DNA of 5,542 bases from JBOGED01 sp050743625 (GTDB taxonomy: Bacteria; Actinomycetota; Nitriliruptoria; Euzebyales; Egibacteraceae), in NCBI GenBank assembly GCA_050743625.1, contig JBOGED010000488.1:1-5542 (forward strand), written 5' to 3'. Below the pieces are notes generated by a model. That model worked only from the letters and a program-made list of their open reading frames with translations. It did not search any database and was not told where the DNA came from. Below are positions 1 through 5,148 of this stretch, one piece after another (within the stretch, counting starts at the first letter, position 1; each line of letters begins with the position of its first letter). A program made the position numbers and the translations under genes.

Positions 1-486
1 GTTCGTAAGGTTGCTCACGGGGAGGAGCAGCGAGCCCGCGTTCGCGACGTACACACACGCGAGCAACAGCGGCACGGCGGGCGCCCGCGTGCGGCGTGCC
101 ACCGCCACGACCGCCGGCGTCAACAGGACCGCCGTCGCATCGAGCGAGAGCACGGTCGTGACCGCGAACGCGAGGAGCAGCACACCTCCCAGAAGCCGGT
201 GCGCCGACGTCCCCGCGGCGCGGCCGACGGCGAGCGCGAGCGCGTCGAACAGCCCCGCACACTCCAGCGCGGATGCGAGCACCGCCACCGCCAGCAGGAA
301 CACCACAACCGGACCGGTCCCCGCGAGTACCTGACCGATCTGCGCTGCCTCGACCCGCCCGAGGGCCGCCAGCGCGATCGTCCCGCCGGTCGCGTAGACC
401 CACTCGGGATGACCACCAGGCCGTATGACAACGGCAGCGAGTGTGAGGAGCGCCGTTGCGGCAGCGATGAGGTCGAGTGGGGTCAT
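1..486 (-). CDS. ArsB/SLC13-type membrane anion permease, N-terminal part (3' end beyond window)
   Basis: The minus strand is open from an ATG at 486 to the window edge, giving 162 residues of an integral membrane transporter. Hydrophobic segments lie near residues 4-21, 30-43, 52-74, 97-120 and 137-157. Two stretches resemble ArsB/NhaD-superfamily permeases (arsenite, citrate and similar anion carriers): an LSLDATAVLLTP stretch at 113-124 and an NAGSLLLPVSNLTN stretch at 149-162. The second matches the asparagine-rich re-entrant loop known in this superfamily. Family members are usually about 400 residues, so roughly 60% lies outside. ATG 486 is the only nearby in-frame start. An AGG touches it directly, so the ribosome site is poor. 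The substrate cannot be read from this half; arsenite export is one option, and no arsR or arsC is visible next to it. Family is clear, specificity is not. Confidence 0.85.
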   Translation of the reverse strand, partial: MTPLDLIAAATALLTLAAVVIRPGGHPEWVYATGGTIALAALGRVEAAQIGQVLAGTGPVVVFLLAVAVLASALECAGLFDALALAVGRAAGTSAHRLLGGVLLLAFAVTTVLSLDATAVLLTPAVVAVARRTRAPAVPLLLACVYVANAGSLLLPVSNLTN

Positions 487-628
487 CCTCGCAGTGTCAC
501 CGCGAGCCTGAACGCCTGACGAAGGTCTGCATGCCCTCCGGTAGAAGTGGTCGGTCGCCGGACGGGTTGTGAGGCTGGAATGCCGCGTATCCCGACCTGG
601 CCATGCCGTATCAGGGTGGGCGACCCCA

Positions 629-1097
629 ATGGCCATCCAGCACCGGTTGACGGTGGCGTTCGTCGCGTTGATCGCCGTGGTCGTGGCTGGCTTGACCCTC
701 CCCCCCGCCGACCCGGTCGACACGCCGCCTCCGCTGCCGGTGCCGCTGGTCCCCCTGCGGCAGGCACTCAACGGCGAGAATAAGGCCATCGCGGTGGTCG
801 AGGCCAGCCACGGCGGGCGCATGCTCGCCGTCTTCATCCCGCCTCCCGCCGATGCTGGCGGCGACACGCGCTGATCGCGGCTTTCACCTGGTCATCGTCC
901 TGCGGGCTGGGTGGGTTGGTCGGCCCCGTCGATGCGCGCTCCGGCCGTTACGGCGCATCGCCGGGACCACGAAGCGCATCGCCGCCGGTGACCTCAGCCA
1001 GCGCGTGGACCTGACGGGACCGGACGAGCCTTCGCCTCCATGCTCGCTGAAAGGGAGCGGCCCCGACCAGTGGCGCGTCGGGTCTGGGGTGGCGTGA
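629..1097 (+). pseudogene. Remnant of a two-component sensor histidine kinase (membrane anchor + HAMP, no kinase core)
   Basis: Three pieces in different frames read like the N-terminal half of an actinobacterial sensor kinase. From ATG 629 a signal-anchor helix (RLTVAFVALIAVVVAGL) is followed by a short extracytoplasmic piece with an LRQALNGENKAIAVVEASHG stretch, ending at a TGA at 872-874. In another frame, from about 885, a second membrane helix (HLVIVLRAGWVG) leads into a HAMP-like segment (ALRPLRRIAG, then RIAAGDLSQRVDLTGPDE). At 1031 the first frame resumes with FASMLAERER, the usual end of a HAMP domain, but the linking residues are missing. The dimerisation histidine box and ATPase N/G boxes never appear; the HAMP frame stops at 1095-1097. 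The extracytoplasmic part also looks short. I infer at least two frameshifts and internal and 3' deletions. No response regulator is nearby. The left limit assumes ATG 629, which follows AGGGTGGG. Confidence 0.65.
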
Positions 1098-1264
1098 GGT
1101 GTGAGAACGGCAGGGGCGGTGGCGGCCGGTGGCCTGGCTGGGGCGGAGGTGGCCAGGCCGATCGCCCGGCGAGGGCGGCGCTGGCAAGGCCAAGGCGCGT
1201 GTGCGCTTCATGAGGTCTCGTAGTGGTCGAGGTGTTGTGAACAGCATCCCGACCTGAAGCGCCT

Positions 1265-1314
1265 CACCGAACTCCGATTTAGGGGCGCATGCGCCCCTAA
1301 ATCGGAGTTCGGTG
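1265..1314. repeat. Perfect 50-bp palindrome, possible bidirectional terminator or cruciform
   Basis: Two 25-base arms match without a mismatch or spacer. The centre is GCGCATGCGC between 1289 and 1290, the inner arm includes CGATTTAGGGGCGC and the outer arm starts CACCGAACTCC. The mismatch at 1264/1315 ends it. The last five codons and TAG stop of the FhuF-like gene lie inside the right arm (1297-1314). In RNA either strand would fold into a hairpin of more than 20 pairs, so it could end fhuF transcription, although no T-run follows on either side. U-less hairpin terminators have been proposed in actinobacteria. A protein-binding site, or one copy of a dispersed palindromic repeat, is also possible. 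Confidence 0.85.
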
Positions 1315-2190
1315 GTCGTGAGCTCTGGTTTCGAGCTGGGCGCGGAGGCGGCGCGCGCGCTCCTCGGCGTTGAGGCAAGGGCAGCTCACGCACAGCTCGG
1401 AGTCGGGAAGGCGGTAGGCCAGGCAGCAGGTGACGCGCTGCCAGCCCGACACCAGCCCGCCCGCGTGGACGATCGGGCACAGCGGCGGTCCGTCGACGAG
1501 CGGTGGCCCGGTTGACAAGAAGGCATGGCACTCGCGGTCGAGCCTCGCCGCGCTGGCGGGGGTGCCCTCCACCTCGGCGAGTATCGCGAGCGCGCCCGAG
1601 CACATGTCCGAGACCGTTCCCCACAGTGCTCTGGGCCCGCGGCGTGTCCGTGGCCGGAGGAGGGGGATGAGCTCGGCCATATGGCCGTTCACGAGCCGTT
1701 CTCGGAGCCAGCCCCGGAGCGCGTCCGAATCCGGCAAGACCATCGCATCGGCGTGACCCGCATCGGGGTCGCCGGGGAGCGCGATGAAGCGCGGCTGCCG
1801 CAGCGCAAGCTCACGGACGATCCCGTCTTCCCCGATCCGGAACGCGACGTTGCGCGGGCCGACGTCCGGGACTCGCCGCTCGGTGACGAGGCTGACCAGG
1901 GCGGCCCCCACGACTACCCGGGCATACGTCTTGAGGAAGAACGTGCCAGTGACCGCGGGGTCGTCGGTGCCATAACGCCTCCCGATGCGACCCACCAGCT
2001 CGTCCAGCCGGTCCCGCACGTCCACGGCGCCGTACCAGCCTGGCGCTCCCGGCCGTCCGATGCGCACCGTCCACCTCGGCGAGTGCGCCGCAACGCGGTT
2101 CAGCGTGGCTTGCAGAGGAGGCGCGTCGACCCGCTCGACGCAGCCTGCATCGGCGGGGTGAACGGTCACGATCGACTGCCTAAAGTTCAC
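1297..2190 (-). CDS. FhuF-like ferric-siderophore reductase with C-terminal [2Fe-2S] motif
   Basis: This 297-residue protein ends with the cysteine pattern of the FhuF family: C255-C256, ten residues, C267, two residues, C270 (CCLAYRLPDSELCVSC), plus an extra C272. In FhuF such cysteines hold an unusual [2Fe-2S] cluster that reduces ferric iron from hydroxamate siderophores in the cytoplasm. The preceding 240 residues fit the divergent helical FhuF/IucA-IucC C-terminal type fold, with a WGTVSDMCSGALAILAEVEG stretch at 190-209. No signal peptide or membrane segment is seen. The longest start is GTG 2190, but it lies inside the candidate operator and has no ribosome site. GTG 2169 (codon 8) is a reasonable alternative and would place that operator fully upstream. 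The LLM oxidoreductase gene lies 52 bp upstream on the same strand. The 3' end runs into the 50-bp palindrome. Family is confident, exact siderophore unknown. Confidence 0.85.
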   Translation of the reverse strand: MNFRQSIVTVHPADAGCVERVDAPPLQATLNRVAAHSPRWTVRIGRPGAPGWYGAVDVRDRLDELVGRIGRRYGTDDPAVTGTFFLKTYARVVVGAALVSLVTERRVPDVGPRNVAFRIGEDGIVRELALRQPRFIALPGDPDAGHADAMVLPDSDALRGWLRERLVNGHMAELIPLLRPRTRRGPRALWGTVSDMCSGALAILAEVEGTPASAARLDRECHAFLSTGPPLVDGPPLCPIVHAGGLVSGWQRVTCCLAYRLPDSELCVSCPCLNAEERARRLRAQLETRAHDHRTPI

Positions 2191-2195
2191 CTTAA
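2181..2195 (-). promoter_or_regulatory. Imperfect dyad at fhuF start, candidate DtxR/IdeR-type iron operator
   Basis: On the minus strand TTAAGGTGAACTTTA is an imperfect inverted repeat (TTAAGGT against TAAAGTT, 5 of 7 positions, one-base centre). Its AT-rich dyad and AGGT core recall DtxR/IdeR iron boxes, but it is shorter than the 19-bp consensus and matches it only loosely. It sits just downstream of a -10-like box, where a repressor would block initiation. An iron-reductase gene is a usual target of such control. The assignment to IdeR is inference. Confidence 0.3.
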
Positions 2196-2200
2196 CTGAG

Positions 2201-2230
2201 AAACTACCCCGCGTCCCACCCGCCGCGCAA
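2201..2230 (-). promoter_or_regulatory. Candidate promoter for the FhuF-like gene
   Basis: Reading the minus strand, TTGCGC (2230-2225) is followed after 18 bases by TAGTTT (2206-2201). These resemble -35 (3 of 6 to TTGACA) and actinobacterial -10 (TAnnnT) boxes. Initiation would fall about 2192-2196, on the candidate operator and a few bases from GTG 2190, giving a leaderless or very short leader. It would let fhuF be expressed apart from the upstream oxidoreductase gene. Confidence 0.35.
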
Positions 2231-2242
2231 CCCCTGTGAGGG

Positions 2243-3268
2243 CTATCCCATAGCGTTTTGGGCGGCCTCGAGCACCTCGGGGTCGGTCGTGCCGAGGATC
2301 AGCGTGCCGACACGGGATGCCTTCCACGCGCTGAGCCGGTCGACGATCCGCTCCAGCGGGCCGACCAGGGCGACCTCGTCGACCAAGGCGTCAGGCACCC
2401 GCTGCGCGGCCTCCCCCTTCCGTCCGTCGAGGTAGGCGTCCTGGATCGCGCGGGCGGCCTCCTCGAACCCGTAACGGCAGGCGAGGTCGAAGTAGAAGTT
2501 GCGGCCGCGGGCGCCCATCCCGCCGATGTAGAGCGCGAGGTTCTCGCGCAGCTCGTCCCGGCACGCGTCGAGGTCCTTCCCACGCGCGACCGACACGATC
2601 GCGGCGACGTCGACGTCCGCGGGGTCCCGCCCCGTCCGCCTCAGGCCTTCGTCGAAAGGCTCGAGGAGGAGCGGCTCACGCTCGGGGGAGTAGAAGACCG
2701 GCAGCCAGCCGTCAGCGATCTCCCCGCTCAGCGCGATGTTGCGCGGGCCGATCGCCGCCAGGTAGATGGGGATCTGGGGCCGCACCGGATGGAGGATTGA
2801 CTTGACGGGCTTGCCAAGGCCGGTCGCGCCTGGGCCAATGTAAGGGATCTGATAGTGCGCACCCTCGTGCTCCAGCGGTGCCTCGCGGGCGATCACCTTG
2901 CGCACGATCTCGACGAACTCGCGGGTACGCTCGATCGGCTTGCCATACGGCACCCCGTGCCAGCCCTCGATGACCTGCGGTCCTGACATGCCCAACCCAA
3001 GGAGTACCCGCCCGCCGGAAAGGGCATCGAGGGTCATCGCGGTCATCGCCGTGTTCGCGGGAGTCCTGGCCGGGATCTGCAGGATGCCGGCTCCCAGCTT
3101 GATGCGCTCGGTCCGGGCCGCGAGGTAGGCCAGCACCGTGACCGCGTCCGACCCGTACGCCTCCGCCGCCCACACCGAGTCGATGCCGACGCGGTCCGCG
3201 TGCTCGACCAGTGGCAGCACGCGGTCCATCATCCCCCCCGCGAAGCCGATCCCCAATCCGAGCCGCAT
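2243..3268 (-). CDS. F420-dependent LLM-class oxidoreductase (luciferase-like)
   Basis: The 341-residue product is a full-length luciferase-like TIM-barrel oxidoreductase of the kind that uses reduced coenzyme F420 for hydride transfer. It opens with MRLGLGIGFAGG, then EHADRVGIDSVWAAEAYGSDA at about 22-42 (strand 2 region), ERIKLGAGILQIPARTPANTAM at 54-75, the GGRVLLGLGMSGPQVIEGWHG block at 85-105 and IPIYLAAIGPRNIALSGEIADGWLP at 166-190. These blocks fit the family named after mycobacterial Rv3520c, as far as I can recognise it. The substrate of that family is not established. ATG 3268 is chosen because GGAGG lies five bases upstream and the protein begins exactly at the family's first strand; the frame stays open far upstream only because it is antisense to the next gene. 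It is soluble, with no signal peptide. It may be co-transcribed with the FhuF-like gene 52 bp downstream. Confidence 0.93.
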   Translation of the reverse strand: MRLGLGIGFAGGMMDRVLPLVEHADRVGIDSVWAAEAYGSDAVTVLAYLAARTERIKLGAGILQIPARTPANTAMTAMTLDALSGGRVLLGLGMSGPQVIEGWHGVPYGKPIERTREFVEIVRKVIAREAPLEHEGAHYQIPYIGPGATGLGKPVKSILHPVRPQIPIYLAAIGPRNIALSGEIADGWLPVFYSPEREPLLLEPFDEGLRRTGRDPADVDVAAIVSVARGKDLDACRDELRENLALYIGGMGARGRNFYFDLACRYGFEEAARAIQDAYLDGRKGEAAQRVPDALVDEVALVGPLERIVDRLSAWKASRVGTLILGTTDPEVLEAAQNAMG

Positions 3269-3273
3269 CGTCT

Positions 3274-3278
3274 CCTCC
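3274..3278 (-). promoter_or_regulatory. Ribosome binding site GGAGG fixing the oxidoreductase start
   Basis: On the minus strand GGAGG is followed by five bases and ATG 3268. It is the strongest Shine-Dalgarno match in the window and excludes the many longer in-frame starts reaching back to 4111. Confidence 0.8.
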
Positions 3279-3333
3279 AGTCCTACGCACGTACGGGTTC
3301 GCGGGTGTGCATCGCGGCGTCGCGACGGACCAC

Positions 3334-3339
3334 TAGGAT
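3334..3339 (+). promoter_or_regulatory. Candidate -10 box (TAGGAT) of the phosphatidyltransferase gene
   Basis: TAGGAT fits the actinobacterial TAnnnT -10 pattern and ends seven bases before ATG 3347, so transcription may begin at or next to the start codon (leaderless). No convincing -35 is seen. The same bases contain AGGA at 3335-3338, eight bases from the ATG, which could serve as a weak ribosome site instead; the sequence alone does not decide between the two. Confidence 0.35.
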
Positions 3340-3346
3340 CCGTGCG

Positions 3347-4096
3347 ATGAACGGTTTGCTGGCGCTGCTCGCGGGGGCTGTGGCGCTGATAGTGCTTGCG
3401 CTGGCCACGGCTCGCCGGCCCGAGGGGCCGATCCCCGACCGCGAAGGCTACTTCGCGCGCTGGCAAGGGTTGCACGGGGACTACGACCCGCGCGGCAACC
3501 CTTGGGTGCGGGGGTGGCTCAGCCTGTCGTACTGGATCGCGCGCCCGCTTGCCCGGCGCGGGGTGCTGCCCGACGTCGTGACGCTGTGGAGCGTGTGGGT
3601 CGCGTTCGCGGTCTTCGTGCCGGCGGCCGCGGGAGGGCGGTGGCCGATCCTGGCCGGCTGGATCCTGGTGCTCAGCGGCTTGGGGGACGGGATCGACGGC
3701 TGCGTCGCCGTGTTGGAGAACCGCGCCACTCGCTGGGGGTACGTGCTCGACAGCACCGTCGACCGGGTCAACGACGTGATCTACCTGTTCGCGGTCGTCT
3801 CCGTCGGCGGCCCGCTCGCCTTGGCCATCGCCGCGGGGATCGCCTTCGGGCTGCTCGAGTACGTCCGCGCCCGCGCCGCGAACGCCGGCCTTGGCGACAT
3901 CGGCGTCGTCACCGTCGGCGAGCGCGCGATGCGCGTGATCTTCTGCTCCGCCGGCATCCACTTCGGCGGCGTCTTCGTCGCTCACGCCGGCCTCGTCGCC
4001 ACCCTCGGCCTCGCCGCCCTCACCACCTTCAGCGTGATCGGCCTGGGCCAGCTCGTCTTCGCCGTGCGGCGGCAGCTCATCCACGTGCCCAGCTAA
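3347..4096 (+). CDS. CDP-alcohol phosphatidyltransferase family membrane protein
   Basis: This 249-residue membrane protein carries the CDP-alcohol phosphotransferase signature, so it should move a phosphoalcohol from a CDP-linked donor to an alcohol acceptor in phospholipid synthesis. The signature is D114-x2-D117-G118-x2-A121-V122-x8-G131-x3-D135-x3-D139. All four metal-binding aspartates and both glycines are present, but the usual Ala-Arg is Ala-Val. Membrane helices are predicted near 2-21, 81-95, 100-112, 143-172, 198-212 and 214-242, with a soluble linker (about 22-58) after the first helix. That N-terminal anchor plus linker is longer than in simple PgsA-type enzymes. ATG 3347 is preferred over the upstream in-frame ATG at 3200, since the extension would be antisense to the oxidoreductase start. 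It is divergent from that gene (78 bp apart). The antitoxin gene begins 21 bp after its TAA. Acceptor alcohol unknown. Confidence 0.92.
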   Translation: MNGLLALLAGAVALIVLALATARRPEGPIPDREGYFARWQGLHGDYDPRGNPWVRGWLSLSYWIARPLARRGVLPDVVTLWSVWVAFAVFVPAAAGGRWPILAGWILVLSGLGDGIDGCVAVLENRATRWGYVLDSTVDRVNDVIYLFAVVSVGGPLALAIAAGIAFGLLEYVRARAANAGLGDIGVVTVGERAMRVIFCSAGIHFGGVFVAHAGLVATLGLAALTTFSVIGLGQLVFAVRRQLIHVPS

Positions 4097-4102
4097 TACA
4101 CG

Positions 4103-4108
4103 TACCAT
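4103..4108 (+). promoter_or_regulatory. Candidate -10 box (TACCAT) of the toxin-antitoxin locus
   Basis: TACCAT fits TAnnnT and ends nine bases before the antitoxin ATG at 4118. There is no purine-rich ribosome site in the intervening CATCTGGCC, so a leaderless transcript is plausible. No clear -35 was found. RHH antitoxins usually repress their own promoter, but I see no obvious operator dyad here. Confidence 0.3.
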
Positions 4109-4117
4109 CATCTGGCC

Positions 4118-4366
4118 ATGGCCAAAGAGAAGGTCACGCTGACCCTCGACGCCGGGCGGCTTGCGGAGCTGCGCGGGCTGGTTGGTGGTCGCAGCCTGTC
4201 AGCGGCGGTCGATGCCGCCGTGGCGGCGTACCTCGCCCGTCTCCGGCACTTCGCCGCGGTGGACGAGTGGCTGGCGGAGCGGGAGCGGGAGCACGGTCCG
4301 GTGCCGGTGGAGACCTTGGAGTGGGCGGCGCGGCTGGTCGACGACTGGGAGGCGACGCGGGTCTGA
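4118..4366 (+). CDS. Ribbon-helix-helix antitoxin, VapB/MazE-like
   Basis: The 82-residue protein starts with KVTLTLDAGRLAELRGLVGG and SLSAAVDAAVAAYLARL (residues 5-42), the strand-helix-helix pattern of a small ribbon-helix-helix DNA-binding domain that works as a dimer. The charged C-terminal tail (about 44-80, WLAEREREHG, then LEWAARLVDDWEA) is of the type that wraps onto a toxin in antitoxins. Immediately after its TGA a PIN-domain reading frame follows, the arrangement of a type II vapBC-like pair in which the antitoxin masks the nuclease and represses the operon. The start is ATG 4118, 21 bp after the phosphatidyltransferase stop. The antitoxin frame is intact while the toxin is not, so it may be an orphan that survives after toxin decay. 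It could also be a general RHH regulator, though the PIN neighbour argues against that. Confidence 0.8.
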   Translation: MAKEKVTLTLDAGRLAELRGLVGGRSLSAAVDAAVAAYLARLRHFAAVDEWLAEREREHGPVPVETLEWAARLVDDWEATRV

Positions 4367-4367
4367 G

Positions 4368-4763
4368 GCGCTGTCCGCGATCGCCCACGGATCCGCGAGC
4401 CGTCGTGACCAGGTGCGCGCCTTGGTCGCCGAGATGCGTCGCCGTTCCTTGCCCGTGGGAACGGTGGCGGCCGTCCTGGCCGAGGTGGTTCGCGGTCGGC
4501 GCGCCGACGTCGGCGTGTTCGCTGGCCTGCGCCGCGAGCGGGTTGAGGTCTACCCGGTGGACACGCGGGTTGGCGTCCGGGCCGGCCAGCTGCTCGGGTC
4601 AGCCGGGGCCGGCTCCGAGCTGGCGGTGGACGCCTTCGTGGTCGCCGTCGCCGACCTGACTGGAGGGGCCGTCGTGGCGACTGTGGACCTCAACGATCTT
4701 TGCCGGCTTTGCCGGCTGGCCGCGTACGCACGGGCGTCTCTAGTGGTGTCAATCACCGGTTGA
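4368..4763 (+). pseudogene. PIN-domain (VapC-like) toxin, N-terminus damaged
   Basis: From A at 4368 the frame encodes about 131 residues that read as a PIN-domain ribonuclease: ALSAIAHGSASRRDQVRALVAEMRRR, VGTVAAVLAEVVRGR, VEVYPVDTRVGVRAGQLLG, then ELAVDAFVVAVA and VVATVDLNDLCRL. The third and fourth blocks carry acidic residues at usual PIN positions. A complete toxin begins with a short strand and a D-A-G-A-L motif whose Asp binds metal. Here the frame enters ALSAI directly from RRRGSE, with no Asp and no ATG, GTG or TTG in the appropriate place; the nearest upstream in-frame ATG is at 4212, inside the antitoxin gene. A short deletion at the gene junction is the simplest explanation. A nearby GAC GCG GGT (D-A-G) at 4354-4362 is in a third frame. 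A nine-base tandem duplication at 4698-4715 adds CRL near the C-terminus. I infer that it is inactive. Confidence 0.65.
4698..4715 (+). repeat. Nine-base tandem duplication inside the toxin frame
   Basis: CTTTGCCGG occurs twice without spacing, giving L-C-R-L-C-R-L in the PIN reading frame instead of a single L-C-R-L after the final acidic block. The phase is preserved. Confidence 0.85.
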
Positions 4764-4880
4764 GCCATCGGCCGGATCGCCAGAAAGCGAGGCAGGGCGG
4801 GATCGACGGCTGCTCCGGGGGTATTCATTCCGGCGGGCCATGGAGCAAGCTGACCAGGGCTTTGCCCGCGATGATGCGGA

Positions 4881-5002
4881 GCGGTCGCACGGACAGGCCA
4901 GTCCTGACCGCGTGCCGGGAAGGCGCAGCGGGAGGAAAATTGCGGCCTTGCTCCGCAAGCGCGCGCGTAACCTGCCGCTTTCCTCCGTACCCGGAGGAAA
5001 GC
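4881..5002. other. Cluster of three hairpins in a 383-bp gene-free stretch (4764-5146)
   Basis: No reading frame between 4764 and 5146 looks like a protein I recognise on either strand. The stretch does hold three consecutive inverted repeats. The first pairs GCGGTC (4881-4886) with GACCGC (4906-4911), with an inner GGAC/GTCC stem. The second pairs TTGCGG (4940-4945) with CCGCAA (4953-4958). The third has an 11-bp perfect stem, GCTTTCCTCCG (4977-4987) with CGGAGGAAAGC (4992-5002), around a TACC loop. A second GGAGGAAA copy at 4931-4938 could replace the right arm of the third stem. No T-run follows the third hairpin. It could be a structured RNA, a terminator for the toxin locus, or part of a decayed element. 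The function is unknown. Confidence 0.4.
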
Positions 5003-5131
5003 ATCCCCTGCGCCGTGCGGCCCACCCCTTGGGACCATGAAAACCGTCGCAGCCAAGCGCGGTGGCGCTGCGGCCAGTCTGCCGTGTGCTCCTTTGGCCT
5101 ATTTTCATACCAGCTGCAGTGTGAACGCAAC

Positions 5132-5148
5132 GACGGCGACTCGCCGTC
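5132..5148 (-). terminator. Hairpin at the 3' end of the serine hydrolase gene
   Basis: GACGGCG and CGCCGTC form a seven-base perfect, very GC-rich stem around a three-base loop. It overlaps the TGA stop (5149-5147) of the minus-strand hydrolase gene. Only scattered T residues follow on that strand (GTTGCGTT), so it would be an imperfect intrinsic terminator. Confidence 0.4.

Noticed and set aside
1131..1159. Inverted repeat GGCCTGGC / GCCAGGCC with a 13-base spacer
   Set aside because: The stem is short, the loop long, no T-run follows, and such matches are expected by chance in this G-rich stretch.
948..1247. Minus-strand 99-residue frame over the kinase relic
   Set aside because: It is Arg/Pro-rich and antisense to the HAMP codons, with no recognisable motif.
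1525..2199. Plus-strand 224-residue frame antisense to the FhuF-like gene
   Set aside because: It mirrors the real gene, whose cysteine motif is conserved on the other strand; its product looks like a shuffled Arg/Asp/Pro shadow.
3200..3346. Longer start for the phosphatidyltransferase
   Set aside because: The extra residues are antisense to the oxidoreductase N-terminus and show no membrane or family character; ATG 3347 begins directly with the membrane anchor.
3269..4111. In-frame 281-codon extension upstream of the oxidoreductase on the minus strand
   Set aside because: It is wholly antisense to the phosphatidyltransferase, has low-complexity Asp/Gly/Ala/Pro-rich composition from mirrored GC-rich codons, and the GGAGG with ATG 3268 gives the correct family start.
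4747..4752. TTGACA on the minus strand at the end of the toxin frame
   Set aside because: There is no -10-like box at 16-19 bases, and it would only direct transcription antisense to the toxin relic.
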